DNA of 55,584 nt from Bacteroidota bacterium (GCA_014382445.1 JACNJS010000047.1:1-55584); one strand, 5' to 3'. Positions 40,725 through 50,675 are shown, numbered from the stretch's first letter. Translations and numbers: made by a program. Notes: generated by a model from the letters alone, not told the origin.

Positions 40725-43706
40725 ATGGTTTCTTCAAAAGCAGAAATACTGAGTCAGAATTTTTATTTCAGCGAAACATCGTTTATCAATCTTATGAAAA
40801 AAAGGATAAATAACGTTTTACTGATTTCCAGTGTATATGATGCTTTTATGCTTGAAGAAGATGGCAGGATAGATGAACAGATTTTTCATGAATATACCTC
40901 ACTTAACCTTAGATATCCACCACAATTTTTAAAAGCAACAAACGAATCAGAAGCCTTTGTTGTGTTAAAGGAAGAGAGAATTGATCTGGTGATTTCAATG
41001 CTTAGTGCCGAGAAATCGTCAACATTTGAGCTAGCCAATAATATCAAGTCAAAATATCCTGAAATCCCTATTGTAATACTTACGCCCTTCTCGAGAGCAG
41101 TGAGTCTTAAAATCGAAAAAATCGACCATAGCTCTATCGACTATATCTTCAGTTGGCTGGGCAATGCCGATATATTGCTGGCAATAATTAAGCTTATTGA
41201 AGACAAAATGAATGTTGATAATGATGTTGCTGAAGTTGGCGTACAAGCAATAATTCTGGTAGAAGACAATATCAGGTTTTATTCCAGCTATTTGCCAATA
41301 ATGTACAAAATTATCTTTAAACAGTCGAAATCGTTTGTTAGCGAAGGCCTTAATGAGCATCAACGAATGTTGAGAATGAGGGGAAGGCCAAAAATTTTAC
41401 TCGCAACAAATTATGAAGAAGCCTTCAGCTTTTATGAAAAATATAAATCAAATCTGCTGGGTGTTATTTCTGATATAGCTTATTCAAGAAATGGAATTAT
41501 TGATAAAAATGCCGGAATTGAGTTATGCACGCTAATAAAAAAAGATAATCCTTTTACTCCATTGTTGCTTCAATCATCCGATTTTAAAAAATTTAAAAAG
41601 GCGAAGGAGCTTAGAGTAGGGTTTCTTGACAAAAATTCAAAAACGCTTACATTCGACCTCAGAGAATTCATTAAGGAGTACTTTGCTTTCGGCGATTTTG
41701 TTTTTAAAGACCCCAAAATGGGTATAGTTGTAACCAGGGCACATGATCTTAAATCCCTTCAGGAAAAAATATTGACTGTACCTGCAACCTCCCTCCGTTA
41801 TCATATTGTTCGAAATCATTTTTCAAAATGGTTACGTGCAAGGGCATTGTTTCCGCTTGCCGAGTTATTCAGATATTTTACAAGCGACGACTTTAACGAT
41901 ATTAATGAAATAAGGTCGTTCATTTTTAATGCAATATCGCAGTTTAGAATGTCGAAAGCACGTGGCGTGATTTCATCTTTTAACCGTGATACATTCGATA
42001 AATATTTTAGCATTTCACGCATCGGACAAGGATCAGTAGGAGGTAAGGCCAGAGGGTTGGCTTTCCTCGATTCGTTAATTAAGCGTAACAATCTTTATAA
42101 TTATTTTGATAAAGTTGATATAAACATTCCAAAAACAGTAGTAATCGGAACCGATATGTTTGATGAGTTTATGGACATAAATAAGCTACATACAATTGCG
42201 CTATCCGATAATATTAGTGATGAGGAAATCTTAAGACATTTTTTAGAAGCCCGCTTGCCCGATCATGTATTTGCTGATATTCATAAAATAGCCAGCAGTA
42301 TCGAAAGTCCTCTTGCAATCAGGTCGTCTAGTTTGTTGGAGGATTCACATTACCAGCCTTTTGCCGGTATTTATAATACTTATATGATTCCTTTTCGTCC
42401 GAATGATGTTGATGGCATGTTCATGATGATGCGTACTGCTATAAAAGCTGTTTATGCCTCAGCGTATTATGCCGACAGTAAAGCATATATGCAGGCTACA
42501 TCAAATGTGATTGACGAAGAAAAAATGGCAATAGTAATACAGGAAGTTGTTGGCAGTAAGTATGGTGATAGGTATTATCCTACTATATCGGGAGTTGCCC
42601 GATCAATCGATTATTACCCGCTTGCCCCCGGAAAACCTCAGGATGGAACAGTTAGTATTGCGTTAGGGCTTGGTAAATATGTAGTAGACGGAGGATTATC
42701 GTTGAGGTTCTGCCCTAAATATCCAAAGAAGGTGCTTCAAATATCTACTCCCGAAATGGCTATCAAAGAAACACAAAAGAATTTCTATGCCCTCGACCTG
42801 AGTAATAAAATTTTTGAACCTCAACCAAATGATTGTGCAAGCCTGCTAAAGCTTAAAATTAAGGATGCAGAAGAGGATAATTCAATTCGTGATATAGCAT
42901 CAACCTATGTGCTGCACGATAATGTTATACGTGATGGATATAATTATAAAGGTAAAAAAATAATTACTTTCTCTAACATTTTGAAACATAATACTTTCCC
43001 CATAGCCGCAGTTATCGATAAAGTGCTAAAGCTTGGTGAAGAAGAAATGGGCAATCCGGTAGAAATTGAATTTGCTGTTGATCTGAATGTTCCAAAAGGA
43101 GAAAAGATATTTTTTAAATTATTGCAAATCAGGCCGGTTGTTTCGAAAGACGATAGTATTACTATTTCGGAGGACGAAATGAAAACCAATGGGTCATTAA
43201 TTATATCAAAATCGGCATTGGGTAACGGTGTTATTGATAATATTTTTGATATTGCGTATGTTCGCCCTCAAAATTTTGATCCGGCAAAAACCAAAGATAT
43301 TGGTGGTTATATAAATGAGCTGAATAAAAAATTTATTGAGCAGGATTCAAATTATATTCTGGTAGGACCGGGCAGATGGGGATCAGCCGATCCATGGCTC
43401 GGAATACCTGTTAACTGGTCGCAAATATCAGCCGCAAGGTTAATAGTTGAGTCGGGGCTCGAAAATTATCGTATCGACCCGAGTCAGGGAACGCACTTTT
43501 TTCAGAATTTAACATCTTTCAGAGTAGGGTATTTTACTGTTAACCCGTTTATTGACGATGGTTTTTATGATATTGATTTTCTGGATAAACAACCGGCAGT
43601 TTTTGAAAATAATCTTGTAAGGCATGTGAGATTTAAAAATCCCTTCATAATCAAAATTGATGGCAAAAAGAATTTGGGTGTGGTTTTCAAACCAACTATT
43701 GTTTAA
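40725..43706 (+). CDS. Tandem receiver-like / PPDK_N ATP-grasp fusion protein
   Basis: A 993-residue protein, paralogue C. Residues about 27-165 form a receiver-like fold whose phosphoacceptor position is not Asp (VISML). Residues about 172-330 form a second receiver with the full set: acidic ED in ILVEDN, D250 in VISDIAY, Ser in LLLQSSD and Lys in FLDKNS. A helical linker leads to the ATP-grasp domain (GSVGGKARGL with K441, AIRSSSLLED from 532, PFAGIY, EIEFA and LLQIRPV). The shared C-terminal region has GPGRWGSADPW (881-891) and SQGTHFFQN (H924). No phosphohistidine or barrel domain is present. It looks like a response regulator whose output is an ATP-grasp module. Its 3' end overlaps the convergent next gene by 11 bases. 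Confidence 0.87.
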   Translation: MVSSKAEILSQNFYFSETSFINLMKKRINNVLLISSVYDAFMLEEDGRIDEQIFHEYTSLNLRYPPQFLKATNESEAFVVLKEERIDLVISMLSAEKSSTFELANNIKSKYPEIPIVILTPFSRAVSLKIEKIDHSSIDYIFSWLGNADILLAIIKLIEDKMNVDNDVAEVGVQAIILVEDNIRFYSSYLPIMYKIIFKQSKSFVSEGLNEHQRMLRMRGRPKILLATNYEEAFSFYEKYKSNLLGVISDIAYSRNGIIDKNAGIELCTLIKKDNPFTPLLLQSSDFKKFKKAKELRVGFLDKNSKTLTFDLREFIKEYFAFGDFVFKDPKMGIVVTRAHDLKSLQEKILTVPATSLRYHIVRNHFSKWLRARALFPLAELFRYFTSDDFNDINEIRSFIFNAISQFRMSKARGVISSFNRDTFDKYFSISRIGQGSVGGKARGLAFLDSLIKRNNLYNYFDKVDINIPKTVVIGTDMFDEFMDINKLHTIALSDNISDEEILRHFLEARLPDHVFADIHKIASSIESPLAIRSSSLLEDSHYQPFAGIYNTYMIPFRPNDVDGMFMMMRTAIKAVYASAYYADSKAYMQATSNVIDEEKMAIVIQEVVGSKYGDRYYPTISGVARSIDYYPLAPGKPQDGTVSIALGLGKYVVDGGLSLRFCPKYPKKVLQISTPEMAIKETQKNFYALDLSNKIFEPQPNDCASLLKLKIKDAEEDNSIRDIASTYVLHDNVIRDGYNYKGKKIITFSNILKHNTFPIAAVIDKVLKLGEEEMGNPVEIEFAVDLNVPKGEKIFFKLLQIRPVVSKDDSITISEDEMKTNGSLIISKSALGNGVIDNIFDIAYVRPQNFDPAKTKDIGGYINELNKKFIEQDSNYILVGPGRWGSADPWLGIPVNWSQISAARLIVESGLENYRIDPSQGTHFFQNLTSFRVGYFTVNPFIDDGFYDIDFLDKQPAVFENNLVRHVRFKNPFIIKIDGKKNLGVVFKPTIV

Positions 43707-44766
43707 CTAATAGATAATTGGAGCGCAGCAAGTTTGCAGCTAAGCAGGAATGAATAGGTAATACTCCAATTATATCCCCGGGTTTAAACTTTTTCAAATC
43801 CTTCTCCGGCATTTTGATAATTCCATGTTCCTGCGATAAAGATGATACATAAGCTCCGGGTATCGGCGCACTCCAACCGTCTTTTGTAAAATTAACTACG
43901 TATCCAAAAAGCCTGAAATCATTATCTGCGGCAATAAACTCTTTCGATAAATGAATAGCTCCTCCGTAAATTACGAGTTCGTTTCTTTGGGGATGAGCGG
44001 CAACAACAGGGCAGGCAACTGCAATCGCTATATCTTCAATTGCGCATGATCCCATATGATATTGCATTACATCATAATAAACAAAATTACCGGGACGAAT
44101 TTCATCAAATCCTGCTAAATTATCAGTCATGCTGCATGATGGTGTGTCACCATATGAAATAATAATATTCGGAAATAGCTTAATGTAATTTTGTTTCAAT
44201 TTGTTAAGAATATCTTTGCTATCTTCCATTATCTTTAGAATCTCATTTTTCCCTTTGGCTGAGTAAGTGTGTCCTGCATGACTAAGAAATCCTTTGAAAT
44301 TAAGATGTTTATGCGAGTCAAGTAAGTGAATGATCTTATCTAATTCGGGGTCATCTGGTATCAATCCTGTACGGTGATATCCAGTATCAATTTTAATAAA
44401 TATTCCTAAAGAATGAGTAATAAAACTACTCAATACAATTACTGTGTATTGAGATTCTACTAATATATTTAAATTTACCCTGCTGGCTAATTCGTTTATA
44501 TCATCAATTTCCGGAATATTAACAGGGAAAGCAATGGTGATGTCGTTCCACCCGTAATCAGCAAAATATAAAGCCATTGAAACTGATGAAACAGTAATGC
44601 AATTGATTCCATTTTGTTTAAAAAGCTCTCCAATTTCAGCTGATTGATGCGTTTTGAAATGAGGCCTGAAAATTGTACTGCTTCTTTCAACCTTGCTAAC
44701 CATGTTAGCTAGGTTTCTGGTAACTTTTTGTTGGTCTATAATTAATGTCGGGACTTTTATTTTCAT
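43696..44766 (-). CDS. PLP enzyme of the D-threonine aldolase / D-serine dehydratase-like family
   Basis: A 356-residue protein with an alanine-racemase-type N-terminal barrel. The PLP lysine is K38 in FRPHFKTHQ, followed by FIKIDTGYHRTGL, LSHAGHTYSA and ISYGDTPSCS. A C-terminal D-serine-dehydratase-like domain holds the metal pair in PIHSCLAANL (His and Cys). Family members cleave D-threonine to glycine and acetaldehyde or dehydrate D-serine; the exact substrate is not decidable here. It starts 3 bases after the stop of the upstream gene at 44770 on the same strand. Confidence 0.82.
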   Translation of the reverse strand: MKIKVPTLIIDQQKVTRNLANMVSKVERSSTIFRPHFKTHQSAEIGELFKQNGINCITVSSVSMALYFADYGWNDITIAFPVNIPEIDDINELASRVNLNILVESQYTVIVLSSFITHSLGIFIKIDTGYHRTGLIPDDPELDKIIHLLDSHKHLNFKGFLSHAGHTYSAKGKNEILKIMEDSKDILNKLKQNYIKLFPNIIISYGDTPSCSMTDNLAGFDEIRPGNFVYYDVMQYHMGSCAIEDIAIAVACPVVAAHPQRNELVIYGGAIHLSKEFIAADNDFRLFGYVVNFTKDGWSAPIPGAYVSSLSQEHGIIKMPEKDLKKFKPGDIIGVLPIHSCLAANLLRSNYLLVKQ

Positions 44767-44769
44767 TGA

Positions 44770-46572
44770 TTATTTTGCAATTATTACTTTTTTACTCATT
44801 ATTTTATTTGATGCTATGATTGTGAGCAAATATATGCCAGGTTTAACTCTATCAGTTATAATTATAAACGATTGTGAATTATTTAATTCAATATCAGTTA
44901 AAAGTACAGTATTCCCAATTGTGCTGGTAAGCTTTACCTTAATTTGTCCACGATGCCTTTCAGGCAGTTTTACATTTATGAAGTTTTTAGCTGGATTTGG
45001 CCATGTTTCGAAATAATTTGAATTACACATAATCCGGTAATCAACTGCAGTAATCAAACTATCGGGACAGACAGTAATAATTCCACCTGCCTCGTATCTC
45101 AGCTTTGCCGGAATAGTTCCTGCATCTATCTGGTTTGGAATTCCCACCGAAGGCCAACCAAGAGTGTCATTCCAAAAATATGGAGGTTCTGATAAATAAT
45201 AACTTGAATCACTTAGGTAATTTGTTCCGGCCGGAATAATCTCACCTTTAACATTATTGCCATATTCAAATTGATCCTCACCGGTGAGAACGTAAAGTCC
45301 ATGCAAAAATTCAGTGTTAGTTACTTCGTTACCTACATAATTCTGATCATTTGTTTCAAGCAACTCACTTGTAGTCATAATTATACCATATAATTCAGCA
45401 CGATTTCTGAACATTGTGTTATGTGGCCCCGATGGTCCCCAGTAATGATCGGTTACAATGTTTTGTGCAATGTTTCCCTCCATAAGGTTTGAATATGCAT
45501 AATGGCCGTGAAAAGAAATATCGCCAGATGCATCATGTATTTGTTCAGTTCTATATGGCTCAATAGAATAATTATATGAGAAAACATTACCGTTTGCACC
45601 TGTTTTTACCATCATGGCGTGGCGTAAATATCTAAACACATTATTGGTGATCAGGCATTCACTGGTATGATGATTTAGCGTAACCCCATATCCTCTGGTT
45701 CCTACACCATCATATGTAAATGCATGATGAAAATAGCAGCCGTCGATAAGGATATTAATGTTTGAGTTTATCGAAACATGACTTCCAACACTCGAATCGC
45801 TTTCAACGCCTCTTATCATGCAGTTGGCGGCAAAATTTGTATAAATGTTTGCTCCGGCACCTTCAACGGATTCATCAACACGTTTAATTTTAATGCATTT
45901 AATTCCTGCATTTGAAATCGGAATAATTGGCCTTATTTCGGGATTAAGCTCGGGTGAGTAATCAATTCTTAGTGCACTTTCCAAAAGCAGTTTATTATCA
46001 ATAACAGCTATAACCCTGGTAATTTGCCCTACGGAATAATCAGCCCATGAAATTGGAACTACATCCCACGCACCATTTTGCTGCCGTATTTCTACATAAT
46101 CGCCTGCACTAAATGAGCTTACATCAGCAACAGTAATTAAGTTATGATCTTTGTAGTATCCTCCCGTTATGGTCACGAAATCATATGTTTGTGTTTTTGA
46201 AATCGAGATACAGTTAACAGCATTTTCTCCCATATCAAACACCAGAGTTGATGAATCGGAACCCGAACCTACTAATATACAACTGTCGGGCAGGATAATC
46301 GGTTCTTCTATAAGGTAATTTCCGGGTGGAAAATAAACATAACCAGCCTGGCCAGCCAGTGATGAAATAGCATTCATGACCGCAGGTTGATCATTGGTGA
46401 TACCATCGCCTATGGCTCCAAAATCCATAACGTTTACTTGAATATCAGGTTGGTAAAAATTTATGTTTAAAATAGCGGATTCCCAATCAACGCGCCTTTC
46501 TTCAGGTATAACCTGACCAACGATATTGATAATTAATAAACATGTAACTGATATTAAAAACAATTTCTTCAT
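44770..46572 (-). CDS. Pectate-lyase-3-type beta-helix protein with T9SS sorting domain
   Basis: A 600-residue secreted protein from the ATG at 46572 (MKKLFLISVTCLL), which gives a clean signal peptide; the in-frame ATG at 46605 would put extra residues before it. The N-terminal motif VMDFGAIGDGITNDQPAVMN is the pectate lyase 3 / GH28-like superfamily start, and Asn/Gly-rich beta-helix coils follow (NILIDGCYFHHAF, CLITNNVFRYLRHAMM). The last ~80 residues are a T9SS sorting domain (FETWPNPAKNFINVKL to KKVIIAK). It probably acts on or binds a polysaccharide at the cell surface. No catalytic residues can be assigned with confidence. Confidence 0.8.
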   Translation of the reverse strand: MKKLFLISVTCLLIINIVGQVIPEERRVDWESAILNINFYQPDIQVNVMDFGAIGDGITNDQPAVMNAISSLAGQAGYVYFPPGNYLIEEPIILPDSCILVGSGSDSSTLVFDMGENAVNCISISKTQTYDFVTITGGYYKDHNLITVADVSSFSAGDYVEIRQQNGAWDVVPISWADYSVGQITRVIAVIDNKLLLESALRIDYSPELNPEIRPIIPISNAGIKCIKIKRVDESVEGAGANIYTNFAANCMIRGVESDSSVGSHVSINSNINILIDGCYFHHAFTYDGVGTRGYGVTLNHHTSECLITNNVFRYLRHAMMVKTGANGNVFSYNYSIEPYRTEQIHDASGDISFHGHYAYSNLMEGNIAQNIVTDHYWGPSGPHNTMFRNRAELYGIIMTTSELLETNDQNYVGNEVTNTEFLHGLYVLTGEDQFEYGNNVKGEIIPAGTNYLSDSSYYLSEPPYFWNDTLGWPSVGIPNQIDAGTIPAKLRYEAGGIITVCPDSLITAVDYRIMCNSNYFETWPNPAKNFINVKLPERHRGQIKVKLTSTIGNTVLLTDIELNNSQSFIIITDRVKPGIYLLTIIASNKIMSKKVIIAK

Positions 46573-46636
46573 TTTTACGTTAATAATAAGGTATAAAGGT
46601 AACAATTTTTTACCTTTGAGTCAAAATGTTATTATT

Positions 46637-47176
46637 ATGAGATACGGATTTTATACCCTGGTTATTTTTTTTGTAGTAGCGCAAACAGCATGCCAACGTG
46701 GTGAAATGGAGGTGGTTACTGAAAAGATTCAGTATGATGTTAATATTAAAAGCCCTGAGCCCGAATACGACTGGTGGATACAAAATTTGGTAGGGCCGCA
46801 GCGCGAACGTCTGGTTGATTTAATTATTGACGGGGCAAAATCAGGTAAGTGGCAAGCTTATGATTATTTCAATAACCCAATTGGTAAAGATGAAGTATTG
46901 GACATATTTGCTGATACCATGGTAGTAACACTTATGAAAACTGAGCCCCCATACGAGTTATTCGACACATTGATAATTTATAATATTCTTCAAGAAGATA
47001 TAATCCGTTTAAGATTTTTGGAGGAATGGAGTATTAATCCTGAAAACCTTGATTTTAATAAGAATATTATTGGTTTAGCACCGGTTGCACGCCGACTTGA
47101 TTTTAATGGAGTTGAAAGATGGCAACCATTATTCTGGATTTATATCGATGATAAATTTATTGAGGAATTTGAATAG
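46637..47176 (+). CDS. GldN/PorN-like lipoprotein
   Basis: A 179-residue protein from the ATG at 46637 (MRYGFYTLVI); an upstream in-frame ATG lies inside the divergent neighbour and is unlikely. A lipobox ends at Cys19 (AQTAC). The mature part recalls GldN/PorN of the type IX secretion and gliding machinery: DLIIDGAKSGKWQAYDYFNN, then LRFLEEWSINPENLDFNKNI and IGLAPVARRL, ending WQPLFWIYIDD. In GldN the equivalents are the K-E-D/E-W helix and the I-x-P-L-F-W-x-Y ending. The usual neighbours GldKLM are not here, and GldN is not normally a lipoprotein, so this would be a stand-alone relative. The similarity is recognised by eye. Confidence 0.55.
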   Translation: MRYGFYTLVIFFVVAQTACQRGEMEVVTEKIQYDVNIKSPEPEYDWWIQNLVGPQRERLVDLIIDGAKSGKWQAYDYFNNPIGKDEVLDIFADTMVVTLMKTEPPYELFDTLIIYNILQEDIIRLRFLEEWSINPENLDFNKNIIGLAPVARRLDFNGVERWQPLFWIYIDDKFIEEFE

Positions 47177-47196
47177 GAGAGTTTGAGCATAATAAT

Positions 47197-48294
47197 TTAT
47201 TGTGATGATCCGCCACCGAAATTTCTACTTAATAGTACTTCCTGACCTTCAATTTGGTAACTGGTGAGATCACCATTCCGGTTATATGTTTTAATCGTTG
47301 ATGTTTCGCTACCTGTTACAGTATTAAAAACCAATATCCCCTTATCAAGTACTTTTATATATGTTGGGTCGGAAGATTTATTACCCTTTGGTCTTTTAAG
47401 CCCAAGGTTTGATAGTAGCTTTCCGTACTGATTTTTGAAAACACTGGCAATTAGGCTTTTGTTAGTATTTATGGTTGTTGGAACAATTTCATGCTTACTG
47501 TTTTCAAATCGGTTAATTGATGAAGACCCACTGTTTTGGAGTTGAGCAAGTGGAGTAAAATCATTTGCATCTACTAATTGTCCGTTGATACTTTTGCTCT
47601 CAAGGTACGCGACCCGGATCTCTTCATGAACTATGTTTGAAAAATCATTTTCTGAAAGTTGAATTATTGAAATTTGTCTTTCTTCTGTTTCATATTGTTT
47701 AACTGTAGCTGATGATAAGGAAGTTGTGATTGTTTTTGGTGCTATTTTGTTGATGGCCATAAACTCCTCTCTAAAATTTGGAGATTGTTGATTAAAAATA
47801 AACCAGTACCCTGCAAACAAAATAATTATCGCTGCTGCAGAAGAATACCAAATTGGCACTAATTTAGATTTGTGTTTTAATAGTTCCTTATCAGAAAAAA
47901 CAATATCAAAAGACGGCGCCAGGTGCAAATGGCTATGAAGGTTAAACTCCTTATTCAGATTCGGGTTTTTATCAAGAAACTGTAGTAATAATTTCTTTTG
48001 CGATTCATTTAAATCACTCTCATAACTGGCTATAAAAAATTCTTCATAATTATCCTCATTAATATCACCAACAGAAATAACAGGCTTTCTTTTTAGTTTG
48101 TTTTTATCAGCAAAACTTGATTCATCAGGATTAAGCATAATATCTTTTAATCCAACAATTTCTTCCTTTATGTCAGGATTGTTTTCTAAAAATGTAATGA
48201 AACAGGCCGTCGCAATGGCATTAAGTTTGCCATCGAGATAGTCAATTACGAAAGTTTCGTAATTAGATAAGTTTATGTCAATATTTTTATTCAC
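47197..48294 (-). CDS. Anti-sigma-factor-like membrane protein
   Basis: A 365-residue protein encoded 2 bases after the ECF sigma factor stop. The cytoplasmic N-terminus has two copies of one module: NYETFVIDYLDGKLN with LENNPDIKEEI (about 11-45) and NYEEFFIASYESDLN with LDKNPNLNKEF (about 82-117). A transmembrane helix lies near 149-166 (SSAAAIIILFAGYWFIF). The periplasmic ~200 residues are Ser/Asn-rich without known motifs. Position and topology make it the likely anti-sigma partner. It is not the FecR type. Confidence 0.7.
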   Translation of the reverse strand: MNKNIDINLSNYETFVIDYLDGKLNAIATACFITFLENNPDIKEEIVGLKDIMLNPDESSFADKNKLKRKPVISVGDINEDNYEEFFIASYESDLNESQKKLLLQFLDKNPNLNKEFNLHSHLHLAPSFDIVFSDKELLKHKSKLVPIWYSSAAAIIILFAGYWFIFNQQSPNFREEFMAINKIAPKTITTSLSSATVKQYETEERQISIIQLSENDFSNIVHEEIRVAYLESKSINGQLVDANDFTPLAQLQNSGSSSINRFENSKHEIVPTTINTNKSLIASVFKNQYGKLLSNLGLKRPKGNKSSDPTYIKVLDKGILVFNTVTGSETSTIKTYNRNGDLTSYQIEGQEVLLSRNFGGGSSQ

Positions 48295-48296
48295 TC

Positions 48297-48782
48297 TTAC
48301 AAAACAAATTCCGGGCTAACAATAAACTTCTTTAAAAATAATCTGGCACGGTATATATAAACCTTTACCTGCGATTCACTCAGGTTTGTAATTTCTCCAA
48401 TTTCCTGATACGAATAACCTTCATAATCACGTAGCATTAGTACTGATCGCTGTACCTCAGGAAGTTTTTCTACTGCTATATTAAGGATTTCCTTTAAATC
48501 ATTATAGCTGCTATATGATTCATCACGTATGTGTTCTGCATTGTCGATTGATATATTTCGACTATTTTTTCGCAAATGATCAATCAATGTATGATAGGCT
48601 GTGGTGAATAAGTATGATTTTCCTTTGGCAGCGTTTATTTCTTTGCGTTTTATCCACATCTTCATAAACGACTCCTGAACTATATCGTGTGAAATTTCTG
48701 TTTCCCTCAGGTTTTTCAATATAAATCTGTAAACGCCATCTGAGAATTCGTCAACACAATTATTATATTCACTTATCGTCAT
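48297..48782 (-). CDS. ECF-type RNA polymerase sigma factor
   Basis: A 161-residue sigma-70 family protein. Region 2 covers about 12-75 (YRFILKNLRETEISHDIVQE, SFMKMWIKR, YLFTTAYHTLIDHLRK). Region 4 covers about 100-150, with the helix-turn-helix YSYQEIGEITNLSESQVKVY. It lies directly upstream of the putative anti-sigma membrane protein (2-base gap), the standard arrangement. Targets cannot be inferred. Confidence 0.9.
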   Translation of the reverse strand: MTISEYNNCVDEFSDGVYRFILKNLRETEISHDIVQESFMKMWIKRKEINAAKGKSYLFTTAYHTLIDHLRKNSRNISIDNAEHIRDESYSSYNDLKEILNIAVEKLPEVQRSVLMLRDYEGYSYQEIGEITNLSESQVKVYIYRARLFLKKFIVSPEFVL

Positions 48783-48884
48783 TTTTGCGCGTAATAATCT
48801 CTCATATTTTTATGAGACGGTAGTAAGTATAAGAATGTTACAAAGAAAGTAAAAAAATTAGATGGTTCTAATCACTATTCGCTA

Positions 48885-50675
48885 TTAGTCATTCAACTTC
48901 AACACCACCAAAAATGCCTGTTGAGGAACTTCAACGTTGCCAACCTGACGCATACGTTTCTTACCTTTCTTTTGCTTTTCGAGAAGTTTACGTTTACGGG
49001 TGATATCACCTCCGTAACATTTAGCAGTAACATCTTTACGAAGAGCTTTTATTGTTTCGCGGGCAATAATTTTAGCCCCAATTGCTGCTTGTATTGCAAT
49101 GTCGAATTGTTGACGAGGGATGAGATCTTTTAATTTTACACATATTCTTCTGCCAAGATCATATGCATTATCAACATGATTTAATGATGAAAGAGCATCT
49201 ACAGGTTCGCCATTTAGCAATATATCCAACTTAATCAGTTTAGCAGGTCTATATCCGGTAATGTGATAATCAAACGAAGCATATCCCTTTGATATACTTT
49301 TAAGTTTGTCGTAAAAGTCGAAAACAATCTCACCCAAAGGCATATCAACAGTTAACTCAACACGGCTTGTAGTTAAATAAATCTGGTTTTTAAGTTCCCC
49401 TCTTTTGTCAAGGCAAAGTTTAATTATAGGACCGATATAATCAGTACGTGTTATTACCTGGGCTTTAATATATGGTTCTTCAATATGATCAATATATTTT
49501 TGTTCGGGTAATCCCGATGGATTATGAACTTCAATAGCCACATTTTTATTAGTTATTACACGATATGAAACGTTGGGCATGGTTGTTATAACATTCATGT
49601 CAAACTCACGGTCTAATCTTTCCTGAATGATTTCCATGTGAAGCAGCCCCAAAAATCCACATCTAAAACCGAAGCCCAGTGCCATCGATGATTCGGGTTC
49701 AAAAGTTAGTGAGGCATCGTTTAACTGAAGTTTTTCAATCGATGCCCTGAGTTCTTCATATTCTTCAGGATCGGTAGGGTAGAGGCCTGCAAAAACCATT
49801 GGTTTAACGTTCTCAAACCCTTCAATCGCTTTATTGCATGGAGTTGCCGAATGGGTGATAGTATCGCCGACTTTAACCTCTTTTGAGGTTTTTATACCTG
49901 AAATAATATATCCAACATCACCTGTTTTTAATACACTGCGTGGTTCTTGTTTTAATCGTAATACTCCAATTTCATTGGCTTCGTATTCTTTACCAGTATT
50001 AAAAAACTTCACTTTATCGCCTTTTCTTATTTCACCATTGAAAATCCGGAAATAAGCTATTATACCACGAAACGAATTAAATACTGAGTCGAATATTAAT
50101 GCCTGAAGAGGTGCCTCAGGTTTGCCGGTGGGTGGTGGTACTTTATCAATAATAGCTGCAAGTATTTTATCAACACCATAACCTGTTTTGCCACTTGCTT
50201 CAATAATGTCATCGTAGTCGCACCCAATCATATCAACAATCTGATCTTTAACTTCATCAGGCATTGCATTATCCAAATCCATTTTGTTAAGCACAGGAAT
50301 TATCTCAAGGTCATTTTCAAGGGCAAGATAAAGGTTAGAAATTGTTTGCGCCTGAATTCCCTGAGAAGCATCAATAATAAGCAGCGCCCCTTCACAGGCA
50401 GCTATTGATCTTGACACTTCGTATGAAAAATCAACATGGCCCGGTGTGTCGATAAGATTCAACACATATTTCACATTTTCATGGATATAATCCATCTGAA
50501 TTGCATGGCTTTTTATCGTAATACCCCGTTCACGTTCTATATCCATATCATCAAGCACCTGTGCTTTTATATCGTGACCTGAAACAGTATCCGTAAACTC
50601 CAAAAGTCTGTCAGCCAACGTGCTTTTGCCATGATCAATATGAGCAATAATGCAAAAATTTCTTATCTCCTTCAT
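48885..50675 (-). CDS. lepA: Elongation factor 4 (LepA)
   Basis: A 596-residue translational GTPase, matching the family length, when started at the ATG at 50675 ([19 protein letters not shown]); an ATG at 50696 adds seven residues without support. G motifs are complete: AHIDHGKST, the RGITIKS switch I, DTPGHVDF and NKMDLD. The LepA-specific C-terminal domain ends [14 protein letters not shown] and includes [20 protein letters not shown]. It acts on stalled or mistranslocated ribosomes. Transcribed divergently from secA. Confidence 0.97.
   Translation of the reverse strand: MKEIRNFCIIAHIDHGKSTLADRLLEFTDTVSGHDIKAQVLDDMDIERERGITIKSHAIQMDYIHENVKYVLNLIDTPGHVDFSYEVSRSIAACEGALLIIDASQGIQAQTISNLYLALENDLEIIPVLNKMDLDNAMPDEVKDQIVDMIGCDYDDIIEASGKTGYGVDKILAAIIDKVPPPTGKPEAPLQALIFDSVFNSFRGIIAYFRIFNGEIRKGDKVKFFNTGKEYEANEIGVLRLKQEPRSVLKTGDVGYIISGIKTSKEVKVGDTITHSATPCNKAIEGFENVKPMVFAGLYPTDPEEYEELRASIEKLQLNDASLTFEPESSMALGFGFRCGFLGLLHMEIIQERLDREFDMNVITTMPNVSYRVITNKNVAIEVHNPSGLPEQKYIDHIEEPYIKAQVITRTDYIGPIIKLCLDKRGELKNQIYLTTSRVELTVDMPLGEIVFDFYDKLKSISKGYASFDYHITGYRPAKLIKLDILLNGEPVDALSSLNHVDNAYDLGRRICVKLKDLIPRQQFDIAIQAAIGAKIIARETIKALRKDVTAKCYGGDITRKRKLLEKQKKGKKRMRQVGNVEVPQQAFLVVLKLND

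Noticed and set aside
31642-43706. Calling the three ATP-grasp proteins phosphoenolpyruvate synthase or pyruvate phosphate dikinase
   Set aside because: All three lack the phosphohistidine swivel domain and the PEP/pyruvate barrel needed for those reactions.
46526-46636. Upstream start for the GldN-like lipoprotein
   Set aside because: It overlaps the divergent beta-helix gene's signal-peptide region and would hide the lipoprotein signal.
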